Assembly (NCBI RefSeq): GCF_041200175.1
Contig: NZ_CP165727.1
Coordinates: 3,137,501 to 3,201,500 of the forward strand
From: Streptomyces sp. R33
Lineage (GTDB): Bacteria; Actinomycetota; Actinomycetes; Streptomycetales; Streptomycetaceae
Length of the DNA stretch: 64,000 nucleotides
Direction: 5' to 3'
The translations under genes were made by a program, and so were the position numbers. Each line of letters starts with the position of its first letter. The stretch's first letter is position 1. Positions 9,031-16,976 of the stretch are shown piece after piece. The notes beneath the pieces were generated by a model, which saw only the letters and a list, made by a program, of their open reading frames with translations, was not told the DNA's origin and did not search any database.

Positions 9031-9377
9031 TATTCGTTCCTCCTTCTCGGACGTACATCTCCGGTCCGGGCCGTACCCGTCCTGGGATGGGAGAAGTGCT
9101 ACGTCCTCGGGAAGGAGCGCAGGCGGCCGAGCCGCGACAGAGCCGCGTCCGGTACACCGGCGTTCACCCCCGAGCGACAACCACTGGGTCACGCGTTCGC
9201 GCAACCAGGAGGACAGGCTCCGCCGGTGCGGCGAAGACCCCCCTGTCCCACGGCCGGTGCCACTGCCACCGACCGGCCCGGTGGGGACCCTCCACCGCGG
9301 CTCCGGATGAGCGGCTCTGCGGGAAGGACCGAGCGTCGCCGATCGTGGTCCATTCCAGGCCGGGGCACAAGGGGGTT

Positions 9378-9395
9378 CGTTACTGGCGGGTAACG
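9378..9395. promoter_or_regulatory. Palindrome CGTTAC-N6-GTAACG, probable repressor operator
   Basis: Two perfect six-base arms, CGTTAC and GTAACG, flank TGGCGG. The size fits an operator for a TetR-type homodimer. It lies about 350 bp before the DUF6230 start, within the gene-free region. Confidence 0.5.
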
Positions 9396-9508
9396 GCAAG
9401 ATAACCGGGGATCGACCCGGCGCCATCGGGTGACGACGCAGGGTGTCACCAAGGGCCACGACAGAGCGGCGGATTTATGAACACACCGGACAGATCACGG
9501 GGTTCCAC

Positions 9509-9521
9509 TTACTGCGAGTAA
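9509..9521. promoter_or_regulatory. Palindrome TTACT-GCG-AGTAA
   Basis: A second TTAC...GTAA dyad in the same gene-free region: perfect five-base arms with a three-base centre. It touches the outer edge of the terminator-like hairpin at 9520-9565. Confidence 0.45.
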
Positions 9522-9565
9522 CAGCGGCCGCAATTGCCAAGTTTTGGCAAAGTGCGGCCGCTGTT
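9520..9565 (-). terminator. Long hairpin after the thioredoxin-TPR gene
   Basis: AACAGCGGCCGCA (9520-9532) pairs with TGCGGCCGCTGTT (9553-9565), and inside it TTGCCAA pairs with TTGGCAA around a three-base loop. It starts 74 bp beyond the stop of the leftward thioredoxin-TPR gene, so terminator is the simplest reading. Confidence 0.65.
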
Positions 9566-9638
9566 TATCTACGTGTCAACAAATCGCCGGTGGTCCGGCG
9601 GCCTGCCGGAGTCCCCCGGAAGGGACACGGAGCGGGCT

Positions 9639-10643
9639 CTAGAACAGCACCCGTGCGAGCGCCGTACGCGCCGCCGCCACCCGGGGATCGTCCGCCCCGA
9701 TGACCTCGAACAGCTCCAGCAGCCGCACCCGTACCGCGTCGCGGTCGGCGCCGGCCGTCACCCGGACCGTGTCCACCAGGCGCCCGAAGGCGTCCTCCAC
9801 GTGGCCGCCGACCAGATCCAGGTCCGCGGCGGCGATCTGGGCCGCCGGGTCCTTCGGGTTCTCGGCCGCCGCGGCGCGCACCGCCTGCGGGTTCATGTCC
9901 TTGACCCGGGTGAGCAGCTCGGCCTGGGCCAGGCCCAGCTTGGCTTCGGTGTTGGCCGGGTCGTCCGCCAGTACGTTCTTGTACGCCTGCACCGCGCCGC
10001 CCAGGTCACCGGCGTCGAGCGCCACGACCGCCGCCTCGAGCAGCGCGTCGTACGGGCCTTCCGGGGCCGCGGCCTCCGCGGCCGGGGCGGCCGCGGGGAC
10101 GCCCTCGGCGTTCGGGTCCACCTCGATGCCGATGATCCCGAAGCGCTCCTCGGCGACCTGGACCAGCTGCGCCAGGGTCGCGCGGATCTCCTGCTCGGGC
10201 GCCACGCCCTGGAACAGCGGCAGCACCTGGCCCGCGACCACGGCGAACACGGCCGGGATGCCCTGGATGCCGAACTGCTGCATCAGCATCTGGTTGGAGT
10301 CGACGTCGACCTTGGCGAGGAGGAGGCGGCCGTTCGCCTCGATCGTCAGGCGCTCCAGCAGCGGGCTGAGCTGCTTGCACGGTTCGCACCACTCGGCCCA
10401 GAAGTCCAGGACGACCGGGACCTCGGCGGAGAGCTGGAGGACGTCGCGTTCGAAGCCGGCCTCGTCGACGTCGATCACGAGCGCGGACGGCGGCACGGCG
10501 CCCGCGGACGCGGGCGCGCCACCCTGGGCGGCCTGCCGGGCCGCTGCGGCACGGGCCTGCTCGGCCTTCGCCTTGGCCTCGCCGGCCGCCTTCACCGCGG
10601 CAAGGTCGACGACGCCGCTCATGGACATGTTTCTGGGCTGCAT
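9639..10643 (-). CDS. Thioredoxin-fold/TPR protein (YbbN/CnoX-like co-chaperone)
   Basis: A 334-residue cytoplasmic protein with an Ala/Gln-rich N-terminal extension (1-50), a thioredoxin domain (about 55-165) with active-site WCEPC, and a C-terminal region of about 130 residues with TPR-like helices (AVQAYKNVLADDPANTEAKLGLA). This architecture is that of YbbN/CnoX, which links redox sensing to chaperone function; unlike some YbbN proteins it keeps both active-site cysteines. The ATG at 10643 has GGGAGGA seven bases upstream; the longer frame to 10760 has no such site. It is divergent from a TetR gene with a large palindrome between them. Confidence 0.85.
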   Translation of the reverse strand: MQPRNMSMSGVVDLAAVKAAGEAKAKAEQARAAAARQAAQGGAPASAGAVPPSALVIDVDEAGFERDVLQLSAEVPVVLDFWAEWCEPCKQLSPLLERLTIEANGRLLLAKVDVDSNQMLMQQFGIQGIPAVFAVVAGQVLPLFQGVAPEQEIRATLAQLVQVAEERFGIIGIEVDPNAEGVPAAAPAAEAAAPEGPYDALLEAAVVALDAGDLGGAVQAYKNVLADDPANTEAKLGLAQAELLTRVKDMNPQAVRAAAAENPKDPAAQIAAADLDLVGGHVEDAFGRLVDTVRVTAGADRDAVRVRLLELFEVIGADDPRVAAARTALARVLF

Positions 10644-10794
10644 GCGTACATCCTCCCCCGTGTGCGCGCGCCGACGAAAAAGATCGGCCGAAATGCCTTC
10701 TTGCCCGCGTCGAACCGATCGGTTGTGCGGGGCTCGTGTGGTGTGGCGCCGGGTCCCCACCTGGCGCCGGTAGCTCTTCGCGTGGTCGTCGCTC

Positions 10795-10817
10795 TTACGC
10801 TACGAGCCGTAGCGTAA
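10795..10817. promoter_or_regulatory. 23-bp perfect operator palindrome between thioredoxin-TPR and tetR
   Basis: TTACGCTACG, AGC, CGTAGCGTAA: ten-base perfect arms around a three-base centre. It lies 87 bp before the TetR start and 152 bp before the divergent thioredoxin-TPR start. Position and symmetry make it the likely autoregulatory operator of the adjacent TetR protein. Confidence 0.7.
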
Positions 10818-10903
10818 CTCCTCGCGGCCGTTCGCGCCCCGTGATCTCAAGCACAGCATTTCGAGGGCCGCCGGTTCCGCTACCGACGGGTATGGTCTGC
10901 GCC

Positions 10904-11530
10904 ATGCGCAAGCCCAGCCCCCCGACCGGACGCACCGGCCGCCCCCGCAGCGCCGCCGCGGACGCGGCGATCCTCGCCGCGACGCGGGACGCGCTGGTCG
11001 AGCTGGGCTGGTCGAAGCTGACGATGGGCGACGTGTCCGCCCGGGCCGGGGTCGCCAAGACCACCCTCTACCGCCGATGGGCGGGCAAGAACGAGCTGGT
11101 CGTGGACGCCGTCGCGGAGCTCTTCGACTCCCTCGAGCTCCCCGACCGGGGCTCCCTCGAAGCCGACATAGAGAACGTGGTCCTCCAGTTCGCGGCGCTG
11201 CTGCGGCGGCCGGAGGCCCGTACGGCCCTGATGGCCGTCGTCGCCGAGTCCACCCGGGACGAGGCCCTGCGCGACCGGATCCGGTCGGCGATCGTGGACC
11301 GGCAGAAACGTCTCGTCGTACTGGGTCGCGAACGGGCCCAGGCCCGGGGCGAACTCCCGTACGAGGAGGACGAGGACCTCGCCTGCCGCACCACGGACCT
11401 GATCTTCGACGTGATCGCCGGAACGGTGGTGCACCGGGCGCTGGTCAGCTCGGAACCGGTGGACGAGCTGTGGGTGGCCACCTTCACGGCCCTGCTGATG
11501 CACGGCCTCCAGGGCCCGGCCCCCGCCTGA
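10904..11530 (+). CDS. TetR family transcriptional regulator
   Basis: A DNA-binding repressor of 208 residues. After a basic N-terminus (KPSPPTGRTGRPRS) comes the TetR helix-turn-helix (about residues 20-65: AILAATRDALVELGW ... DVSARAGVAKTTLYRRW) and an alpha-helical C-terminal ligand domain. The ligand is unknown. No Shine-Dalgarno precedes either possible start (ATG 10892 or 10904); TATGGT at 10891-10896 could be a -10 for a leaderless message from 10904, which is why I chose that start. It converges on icmA. Confidence 0.85.
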   Translation: MRKPSPPTGRTGRPRSAAADAAILAATRDALVELGWSKLTMGDVSARAGVAKTTLYRRWAGKNELVVDAVAELFDSLELPDRGSLEADIENVVLQFAALLRRPEARTALMAVVAESTRDEALRDRIRSAIVDRQKRLVVLGRERAQARGELPYEEDEDLACRTTDLIFDVIAGTVVHRALVSSEPVDELWVATFTALLMHGLQGPAPA

Positions 11531-11555
11531 CCCGAGCCCCGCGCCCGGGCACGGC

Positions 11556-11605
11556 GAAGGCCGGCCGCGGCCACCCCGGCACAGGGGCGCCCACGACCGG
11601 CCTTC
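11556..11605. terminator. Candidate terminator between tetR and icmA
   Basis: GAAGGCCGG (11556-11564) pairs with CCGGCCTTC (11597-11605) over a GC-rich loop. It lies in the 100-bp space between the convergent ends of tetR and icmA. Confidence 0.55.
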
Positions 11606-11630
11606 CACCGCACGGACGGGGACCGGGCGA

Positions 11631-13331
11631 TCAGAAGCCCGGCGGCTCCGTGTACGTGCCCCACTCGTCGCGCAGCACGTTGCAGATCTCGCCGAGCGTG
11701 GCCTCGGCGCGCACCGCGTCCAGCATCGCCGGGATCATGTTCGACCCGTCGCGGGCGGCGGCCAGCATGGCGTCCAGCGAGGACTTCACCTTGGCGTCGT
11801 CGCGCCGCTCCTTGCGCGCGGCCAGCTGCTGCACCTGCACGCGCTCGACCTCGTGGCTGACGCGCAGGATCTCCAGGTCCCCGGTCACCGACCCGTGGTG
11901 CACGTTGACGCCGACGACCCGCTTGTCGCCCTTCTCCAGCGACCGCTGGTACTGGAAGGCCGACTCGGCGATCTCCCCGGTGAACCAGCCGTCCTCGATG
12001 CCGCGCAGGATGCCCGAGGTGATCGGCCCGATCGGGTGTTGCCCGTCCGGGTGGGCGCGCAGGCCGCGCTCCTTGATCTGCTCGAAGATCTTCTCGGCGT
12101 CGGCCTCGATGCGGTCGGTGAGCTGCTCCACGTACCAGGAACCGCCCAGCGGGTCGGCCACGTTGGCCACCCCGGTCTCCTCCATCAGCACCTGCTGCGT
12201 GCGCAGGGCGATCTCGGCTGCCTGCTCGCTCGGCAGCGCGAGGGTCTCGTCGAGGGCGTTGGTGTGCAGGGAGTTGGTGCCGCCGAGGACGGCCGCGAGG
12301 GCCTCGACGGCGGTGCGCACGACGTTGTTGTAAGGCTGCTGCGCGGTCAGCGAGACGCCGGCCGTCTGGGTGTGGAAGCGCAGCCACATCGACTTCTCGC
12401 TCTGCGCCCCGTACACCTCCTTCATCCAGCGCGCCCAGATCCGGCGGGCGGCGCGGAACTTGGCGATCTCCTCGAAGAAGTCGAGGTGCGCGTCGAAGAA
12501 GAAGGAGAGGCCGGACGCGAAGTGGTCCACGTCCAGGCCCCGGGAGAGGCCCAGTTCCACGTAGCCGAAGCCGTCGGCCAGGGTGTACGCGAGCTCCTGC
12601 GCGGCCGTGGCCCCGGCCTCGCGGATGTGGTAGCCGGAGACGGACAGCGGCTTGTACGCCGGGATGCCCTTCGCGCAGTACTCCATGAGGTCGCCGATGA
12701 GGCGCAGGTGCGGCTCGGGTTCGAAGAGCCACTCCTTCTGGGCGATGTACTCCTTGAAGATGTCCGTCTGCAGCGTGCCGTTGAGCAGTGCCGGGTCCAC
12801 GCCCTGCCGTTCGGCGGCGACCAGGTACATGCAGAAGGCGGGCACGGCCGGGCCGGAGATCGTCATCGACGTGGTCACGTCGCCGAGCGGGATGTCCTTG
12901 AACAGGACCTCCATGTCGGCGGCGGAGTCTATGGCGACTCCGCAGTGGCCGACCTCGCCGAGCGAGCGGGGGTCGTCGGAGTCGCGCCCCATGAGGGTCG
13001 GCATGTCGAAGGCCACGGAGAGCCCGCCGCCGCCGGCGGCCAGGATCATCTTGTAGCGCTCGTTGGTCTGCTCGGCGTTGCCGAACCCGGCGAACTGCCG
13101 GATGGTCCAGGTCCGGCCGCGGTATCCGGTGGCGTGCAGGCCGCGGGTGTAGGGGTACTCCCCCGGCCAGCCGATGCGCTCGAATCCCTCGTACGAGTCA
13201 CCGGGCCGGGGCCCGTAGACGGGATCGACGTCATCCCCGGAGAGCGTGGTGAAATCGGCCTCGCGCTTGCGGGCCTTGTCGTAACGGGCCTGCCAGCGGC
13301 GGCGGCCCTCCTCGATGGCGTCTGCGTCCAT
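11631..13331 (-). CDS. icmA: Isobutyryl-CoA mutase large subunit IcmA
   Basis: The substrate-binding subunit of the coenzyme-B12 mutase that interconverts isobutyryl-CoA and n-butyryl-CoA, feeding valine carbon into butyryl-CoA for fatty acid and polyketide synthesis. The product from [13 protein letters not shown] is 566 residues, the known IcmA length. Specificity residues are directly visible: Phe80 (TIRQF) and Gln198 (IAQKE), the pair that distinguishes isobutyryl-CoA mutase from methylmalonyl-CoA mutase (Tyr/Arg). There is no C-terminal B12 domain, so a separate IcmB must exist; it is not in this window. Start at ATG 13331; a GTG two codons earlier is possible. No clear Shine-Dalgarno: a 22-bp operator lies only nine bases upstream. 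Confidence 0.95.
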   Translation of the reverse strand: MDADAIEEGRRRWQARYDKARKREADFTTLSGDDVDPVYGPRPGDSYEGFERIGWPGEYPYTRGLHATGYRGRTWTIRQFAGFGNAEQTNERYKMILAAGGGGLSVAFDMPTLMGRDSDDPRSLGEVGHCGVAIDSAADMEVLFKDIPLGDVTTSMTISGPAVPAFCMYLVAAERQGVDPALLNGTLQTDIFKEYIAQKEWLFEPEPHLRLIGDLMEYCAKGIPAYKPLSVSGYHIREAGATAAQELAYTLADGFGYVELGLSRGLDVDHFASGLSFFFDAHLDFFEEIAKFRAARRIWARWMKEVYGAQSEKSMWLRFHTQTAGVSLTAQQPYNNVVRTAVEALAAVLGGTNSLHTNALDETLALPSEQAAEIALRTQQVLMEETGVANVADPLGGSWYVEQLTDRIEADAEKIFEQIKERGLRAHPDGQHPIGPITSGILRGIEDGWFTGEIAESAFQYQRSLEKGDKRVVGVNVHHGSVTGDLEILRVSHEVERVQVQQLAARKERRDDAKVKSSLDAMLAAARDGSNMIPAMLDAVRAEATLGEICNVLRDEWGTYTEPPGF

Positions 13332-13340
13332 ACCCACGAA

Positions 13341-13362
13341 TTTACTAGGACGTCCTAGTAAA
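13341..13362. promoter_or_regulatory. 22-bp perfect operator palindrome at the icmA start
   Basis: TTTACTAGGAC followed by its exact reverse complement GTCCTAGTAAA ends nine bases before the icmA ATG. A site this close would block transcription directly. The form is that of TetR-type operators of acyl-CoA pathways; the regulator is not identified here. Confidence 0.75.
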
Positions 13363-13418
13363 TGTCGATGGGAAACCCCGGGGAGTATCCCCGGGGTGCC
13401 CGATGGAGGAGCGGTCCT

Positions 13419-13748
13419 CTAGGCGTCGACGGTGGCCACGGCGTCCGCGACCAGCGGCTCGACCTCGGCGCGGACCGTGCGCTCGACGAAGAAGGCCGCC
13501 AGCGGGATCGTGCCGGAGACGAGGACCCAGAGCAGCTTCGGGAACGGCCACCTGGCCTTGGAGCCCAGGTCGAAGGCGAACACCAGGTAGATCATGAACA
13601 GCACACCGTGTACCTGGGAGACCGCCAGGGTCAGGTCGGCGCCGGTGTCGAAGCCGTACTTGAAAACCATGCAGGTGCAGAGGATCAACAGCATGACCGC
13701 GGTCAGGTAGGCCATGACGCGGTAGCGGGTCAGCACGCTTCGTTTCAT
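13419..13748 (-). CDS. DUF3817 small membrane protein (first copy)
   Basis: A 109-residue integral membrane protein: TRYRVMAYLTAVMLLILCTCMVFKYG, then VHGVLFMIYLVFAFDLGSKARWP, then a third hydrophobic segment, as in the DUF3817 family (about three membrane spans with the conserved HG...F.IYL core). Function unknown. Start at ATG 13748 by family alignment; an ATG at 13766 is also in frame and neither has a good Shine-Dalgarno. It lies between icmA and marR on the same strand. A paralogue occurs at 22174-22524, and the two share an upstream element. Confidence 0.85.
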   Translation of the reverse strand: MKRSVLTRYRVMAYLTAVMLLILCTCMVFKYGFDTGADLTLAVSQVHGVLFMIYLVFAFDLGSKARWPFPKLLWVLVSGTIPLAAFFVERTVRAEVEPLVADAVATVDA

Positions 13749-13770
13749 GGCTACGAGCGTAACCATCCGT

Positions 13771-13791
13771 TTTGCGCGATCTTGACCGGGG
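13771..13791 (-). promoter_or_regulatory. Shared upstream element of DUF3817 genes (copy 1)
   Basis: The plus strand reads TTTGCG-C-GATCTTGACCGGGG. The same 21 bases with one change (G for C) lie upstream of the other DUF3817 gene. It starts 23 bp before the coding start. It may be a promoter or operator; no known consensus is recognised. Confidence 0.5.
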
Positions 13792-13819
13792 CCCGGTGAC
13801 GGGGCCCGGCCGAGGACGG

Positions 13820-14329
13820 CTACTGCTCCTCGAAGTCCGCGGCGGCGATCCGCAGCGGGCGCAGGAGCGCGAAGATCTCCTGGCACTCCTCGGCGTCGTA
13901 CGCGCGCAGCCCGAAGTCGACCGCCATCAGGTCCTTCGTCGCCGCCTCGACGACCTCGCGGCCCCTGTCCGTGATGGAGGCGAGCGTGCCGCGGCCGTCG
14001 TTCGGGTTCGGCCGCTTGGCCACCAGCCCGGACCGCACGAGCCGGTCCACCGTGTTCGTCACCGACGTCGGGTGGACCATCAGCCGCTCGCCGATCTTCG
14101 ACATCGGCAGCTCGCCGGCCTTGGAGAAGGTGAGCAGGACCAGCGCCTCGTAGCGCGCGAAGGTCAGCCCGTACGGCTTGACCACCGCGTCGACCTCGCC
14201 GAGCAGGATCTGGTGCGCGCGCATGATCGAGGTGATCGCTGCCATCGAGGGCACCGGTCCCCAGCGGCGCTGCCACAGTTCGTCGGCGCGGGCGATGGGG
14301 TCGAACGGGAGGCTGAGCGGCTTGGACAC
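13820..14329 (-). CDS. MarR family transcriptional regulator
   Basis: A 169-residue winged-helix regulator. The N-terminal helix is followed by the MarR domain (about 35-135): YGLTFARYEALVLLTFSKAGELPMSKIGERLMVHPTSV with the recognition helix TSVTNTVDRLVRSGLV and wing residues PNPNDGRG. The gene begins with GTG at 14329. Its stop is 71 bp before the DUF3817 start and it follows the MFS gene by 21 bp, so it may be cotranscribed with either. The ligand is unknown. Confidence 0.85.
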   Translation of the reverse strand: MSKPLSLPFDPIARADELWQRRWGPVPSMAAITSIMRAHQILLGEVDAVVKPYGLTFARYEALVLLTFSKAGELPMSKIGERLMVHPTSVTNTVDRLVRSGLVAKRPNPNDGRGTLASITDRGREVVEAATKDLMAVDFGLRAYDAEECQEIFALLRPLRIAAADFEEQ

Positions 14330-14350
14330 GTACCCGACCCTACCGGGCGG

Positions 14351-15604
14351 TCATTTGACCGTGGGCCCCGTCTCATCCTTCGGTCCGCCCTCCCGCCGGT
14401 TCGCCGACCGCAGTTCGGCGAGGAGGAGCAGGACCACCGCCGTGCCGAGCACCGCGGCGCCGGTGACGACCCCGTGCACCGGCAGGAACTCGGCGGCCAG
14501 CCCGGCCAGCGCCATGCCGACGCCCTGGAGGGTCATCAGGCCGGTGCTCAGCAGGGTCATGGCCCGGCCGCGCAGCTCGTCGGGGACGGCGTCGACGTAC
14601 CACTGGTCGAGGCCGAGGGTGTACGCGTGCGCCAGCCCGGCCAGCAGCAGGGCGGCGAGGACGGTCACCACCCCGGGCCGGACGGCGTACACGAGCAGCG
14701 GGAGCATGCCGGCGGCCGCGAGCGGGGCCACGAGCCGGGAGCGGGTACGGGGGCCGAGCGCCGAACCGGCCCACAGTTCACCCGCGATGGTGCCGACGGG
14801 CAGGGCGCACATCATCACTCCCAGCGCGGCGGTGCCCGCACCGATGCCGTCGGCGTACGGGACGAGCAGCGCCTCGGGGGCGATGACGAAGACGGGCGGC
14901 AGCCAGAACAGCAGCGTGAGCACCCGCAGACGGCGGTCGCCGAGGACGGCGCGCAGCCCGGCGAGCGGCGAGGTGCGGTCGGCGCCGGCGCGGGCCGGCC
15001 GGGCCCGCGTGCCGAAGCGCAGCAGCAGGGCCGAGCACAGGAACCCGGCGGCGGTCAGCGCGATGGCCGCGCGCGGGGCGAGGACGGTGAGCAGCAGGCC
15101 GCCGAGGCCGAAGCCGATGAGCTGGGCGCTCTGGGCCACCATGCGCATCAGCGAGCGGCCGAGGACGAAGGCGTCGCCGGGGCCGAGGATGTCGGCGAGG
15201 GAGGCGTTGCGCGTGCCCTGGAACAGCGGTGCGACGAAGGCCATGGCGCAGCGCAGGGCGAGGAGCCCCGCGACGGGGGTGCCGGGCAGGACCATGGACG
15301 CCGCGCAGGCGGCGCAGACGAGGTCGCACCCGACGAGCACCCGGCGGGCGGGCCTGCGATCGGCGATCCCGGCGAGGAGGGTGCCGCCGAGGGCGTACGG
15401 GAGGAAGCCGAGGGCGAAGGTGAGCGCGCTCATCAGGGGCGAGCCGGTGGTGCGGAAGACGAGGACGGTGAGGGCGATCTCGGCGACGACGATGCCGAGG
15501 ACGGACAGCAGGTGCGCGGCGAAAACGGCCCGGAACTCCCGCACCCGGAAAACGGCCCGGTAGCCGCCGGCGGTCGGAGAGGTGGCCTGGTTGACGGTTG
15601 CCAT
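14351..15604 (-). CDS. Major facilitator superfamily transporter
   Basis: A 417-residue membrane protein with about twelve hydrophobic segments and a loop ADRRPARR of the MFS inter-helix 2-3 type (GxxADRxxxR). The fold and length resemble drug/metabolite exporters of the DHA type; no substrate can be read from sequence. It is divergent from an ArsR-type regulator with a dyad between them, the usual arrangement for an efflux pump controlled by its neighbour. Start ATG 15604, with CAGGG upstream. marR follows within 21 bp. Confidence 0.85.
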   Translation of the reverse strand: MATVNQATSPTAGGYRAVFRVREFRAVFAAHLLSVLGIVVAEIALTVLVFRTTGSPLMSALTFALGFLPYALGGTLLAGIADRRPARRVLVGCDLVCAACAASMVLPGTPVAGLLALRCAMAFVAPLFQGTRNASLADILGPGDAFVLGRSLMRMVAQSAQLIGFGLGGLLLTVLAPRAAIALTAAGFLCSALLLRFGTRARPARAGADRTSPLAGLRAVLGDRRLRVLTLLFWLPPVFVIAPEALLVPYADGIGAGTAALGVMMCALPVGTIAGELWAGSALGPRTRSRLVAPLAAAGMLPLLVYAVRPGVVTVLAALLLAGLAHAYTLGLDQWYVDAVPDELRGRAMTLLSTGLMTLQGVGMALAGLAAEFLPVHGVVTGAAVLGTAVVLLLLAELRSANRREGGPKDETGPTVK

Positions 15605-15640
15605 GGGGTGACCCTGCGGGGCTACGGTGGGGCCCGACAG

Positions 15641-15662
15641 TGATTCGCTCCGAACCGAATCA
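15641..15662. promoter_or_regulatory. Dyad TGATTCG-N8-CGAATCA upstream of the MFS gene
   Basis: Two perfect seven-base arms around CTCCGAAC lie 37-58 bp before the MFS start and about 190 bp before the divergent ArsR-type gene. This spacing suits an operator bound by the neighbouring winged-helix regulator. Confidence 0.55.
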
Positions 15663-15676
15663 AATCCGGCCCCGGA

Positions 15677-15729
15677 ACCAGCCCCGCCGGCGTTTGAGGC
15701 GCGAGGGTCCGGGGGCAGCGCCCCCGCCA
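15677..15729. repeat. GC-rich interspersed repeat of the type common in Streptomyces intergenic regions
   Basis: The segment contains GCCCCGCCGGCGTTTGAGGC and then GTCCGGGGGCAGCGCCCCC, a sequence I recognise from many Streptomyces intergenic regions. GGGGGCAGCGCCCCC forms a tight hairpin. It appears once in this window, between the MFS and ArsR-type genes. Its function is not established. Confidence 0.5.
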
Positions 15730-15852
15730 CGGCGCCGCACCGGGACGCGGGGTCCGGGGCCCGGCCCCGGGATACGGAGAAAGGGCGGGGCGGGGAGAAG
15801 CCCCCGCGCAGAGGACCCCCGGAACCCGCAGACCACCCCGGAGGGAGAAGGC

Positions 15853-16848
15853 ATGGCGTTCCACTTCCGCTTCGGCCCCGCCGACCTCCTCCGCTGCCGG
15901 TTCTCGATCTCCGCCCGCTGGGAGACCCAGGAGGCGGTCCGGACCCTGAGGACACCCGCCCGGCAGGCGTACCACCTGCCCTGGCTGCGGCAGATCCGCG
16001 CGGCCGCCGACGGCCTGGACCTGCGGCCGCTGTGGCTGCTGATGCCGCGCACCGGCCACAACCCCGACTTCCTGAGCCCGCCCCCGCTCGGCCCCTCCGT
16101 CACGTTCGAGGAGGAGCTGGCCCGCGTACGGTCCTCGGCCGCCGATCCGCAGGCCCTGCGCGAGGACCTGCGGCGCGCCCTCGTCTGCACCCCGGGCGCC
16201 GCCGGGAGCGACCTCGGGCGGCGGATGCTCGCGGATCCGGCCCGGGCCGTACACGAGCTGGCCGATCTGTACGAGCAGGCGTGGGCCGCGCTGATCGCCC
16301 CGCACTGGCCGCGGCTGCGTGAGCTGCTGGAGGCGGACATCCTCTTCCACACGCGCCGGCTGGCGGCGGGCGGGCTGGAGGCGCTGTTCGACGGCCTCCA
16401 CCCGGACCTGCGGTGGGCGGACGGCACGCTCACCATCGACCGCCCGGCCCACCACGACCGCTCCCTGGACGGGCAGGGGCTGCTCCTCATGCCGAGCGCG
16501 TTCATGTGGCCGGAAGTGGTCGGGGGGTACGACCCGCCCTGGCAGCCGACGCTGGTCTACCCGGCCCGCGGCATCGGCGCCCTGTGGACGGCGTCGCCGG
16601 GCCCGACCCCGCTGGCGCTGGCGCGGCTGCTGGGCCGGGGCCGGGCGGACGTGCTGTGCACGCTGGACGAGCCGGCCTCCACGACGGCGCTGGCCCGCCG
16701 GCTCGGCCTGGCACCCGCCACGGTCTCGGCGCACCTGAAGGCCCTGCACGGGGCGGGCCTGCTGATCTCGGCCCGCCACGGCCACCGGATCCTGTACGAA
16801 CGCACCCCGCTCGGCATCGCCCTGGCGACGGGCGCCCCGCCGGCGTAG
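15853..16848 (+). CDS. ArsR-type winged-helix regulator with DUF5937-like N-terminal domain
   Basis: A 331-residue regulator. Residues 1-240 form a large Streptomyces-type sensor region beginning FHFRFGPADLLRCRFSISARWE (DUF5937-like). The C-terminal 75 residues are an ArsR helix-turn-helix: LLGRGRADVLCTLDEPAST, TALARRLGLAPATVSAHLKALHGAGL. No cysteine metal site is seen in the DNA-binding helix, so a metal sensor is unlikely. The ATG at 15853 has GGAGGGAGAAGG upstream. It is divergent from the MFS gene and probably controls it (inference from position). Confidence 0.85.
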   Translation: MAFHFRFGPADLLRCRFSISARWETQEAVRTLRTPARQAYHLPWLRQIRAAADGLDLRPLWLLMPRTGHNPDFLSPPPLGPSVTFEEELARVRSSAADPQALREDLRRALVCTPGAAGSDLGRRMLADPARAVHELADLYEQAWAALIAPHWPRLRELLEADILFHTRRLAAGGLEALFDGLHPDLRWADGTLTIDRPAHHDRSLDGQGLLLMPSAFMWPEVVGGYDPPWQPTLVYPARGIGALWTASPGPTPLALARLLGRGRADVLCTLDEPASTTALARRLGLAPATVSAHLKALHGAGLLISARHGHRILYERTPLGIALATGAPPA

Positions 16849-16976
16849 CCGGTTCCGGTTCCGGTGCCTCCAGGCGGCGGCACCCGCGGTGTCGCGGGGC
16901 AGGGCTGACTGGCCGTCATGTCACGATATGCCGGTCCTTGATTCCGCGTACCGACCCTTCGCCCCGAGGAACCCGG

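Larger units (their letters stand above)
9031..9638. other. 608-bp gene-free control region upstream of the DUF6230 cassette
   Basis: No frame here has convincing coding character. The stretch holds two TTAC...GTAA dyads (9378-9395 and 9509-9521) and a long hairpin (9520-9565) that probably ends the thioredoxin-TPR transcript. The remaining roughly 340 bp next to the DUF6230 start shows nothing I can name. Confidence 0.6.

Noticed and set aside
11631..13331. Methylmalonyl-CoA mutase large subunit
   Set aside because: Phe80 and Gln198 and the lack of a C-terminal B12 domain point to isobutyryl-CoA mutase IcmA.
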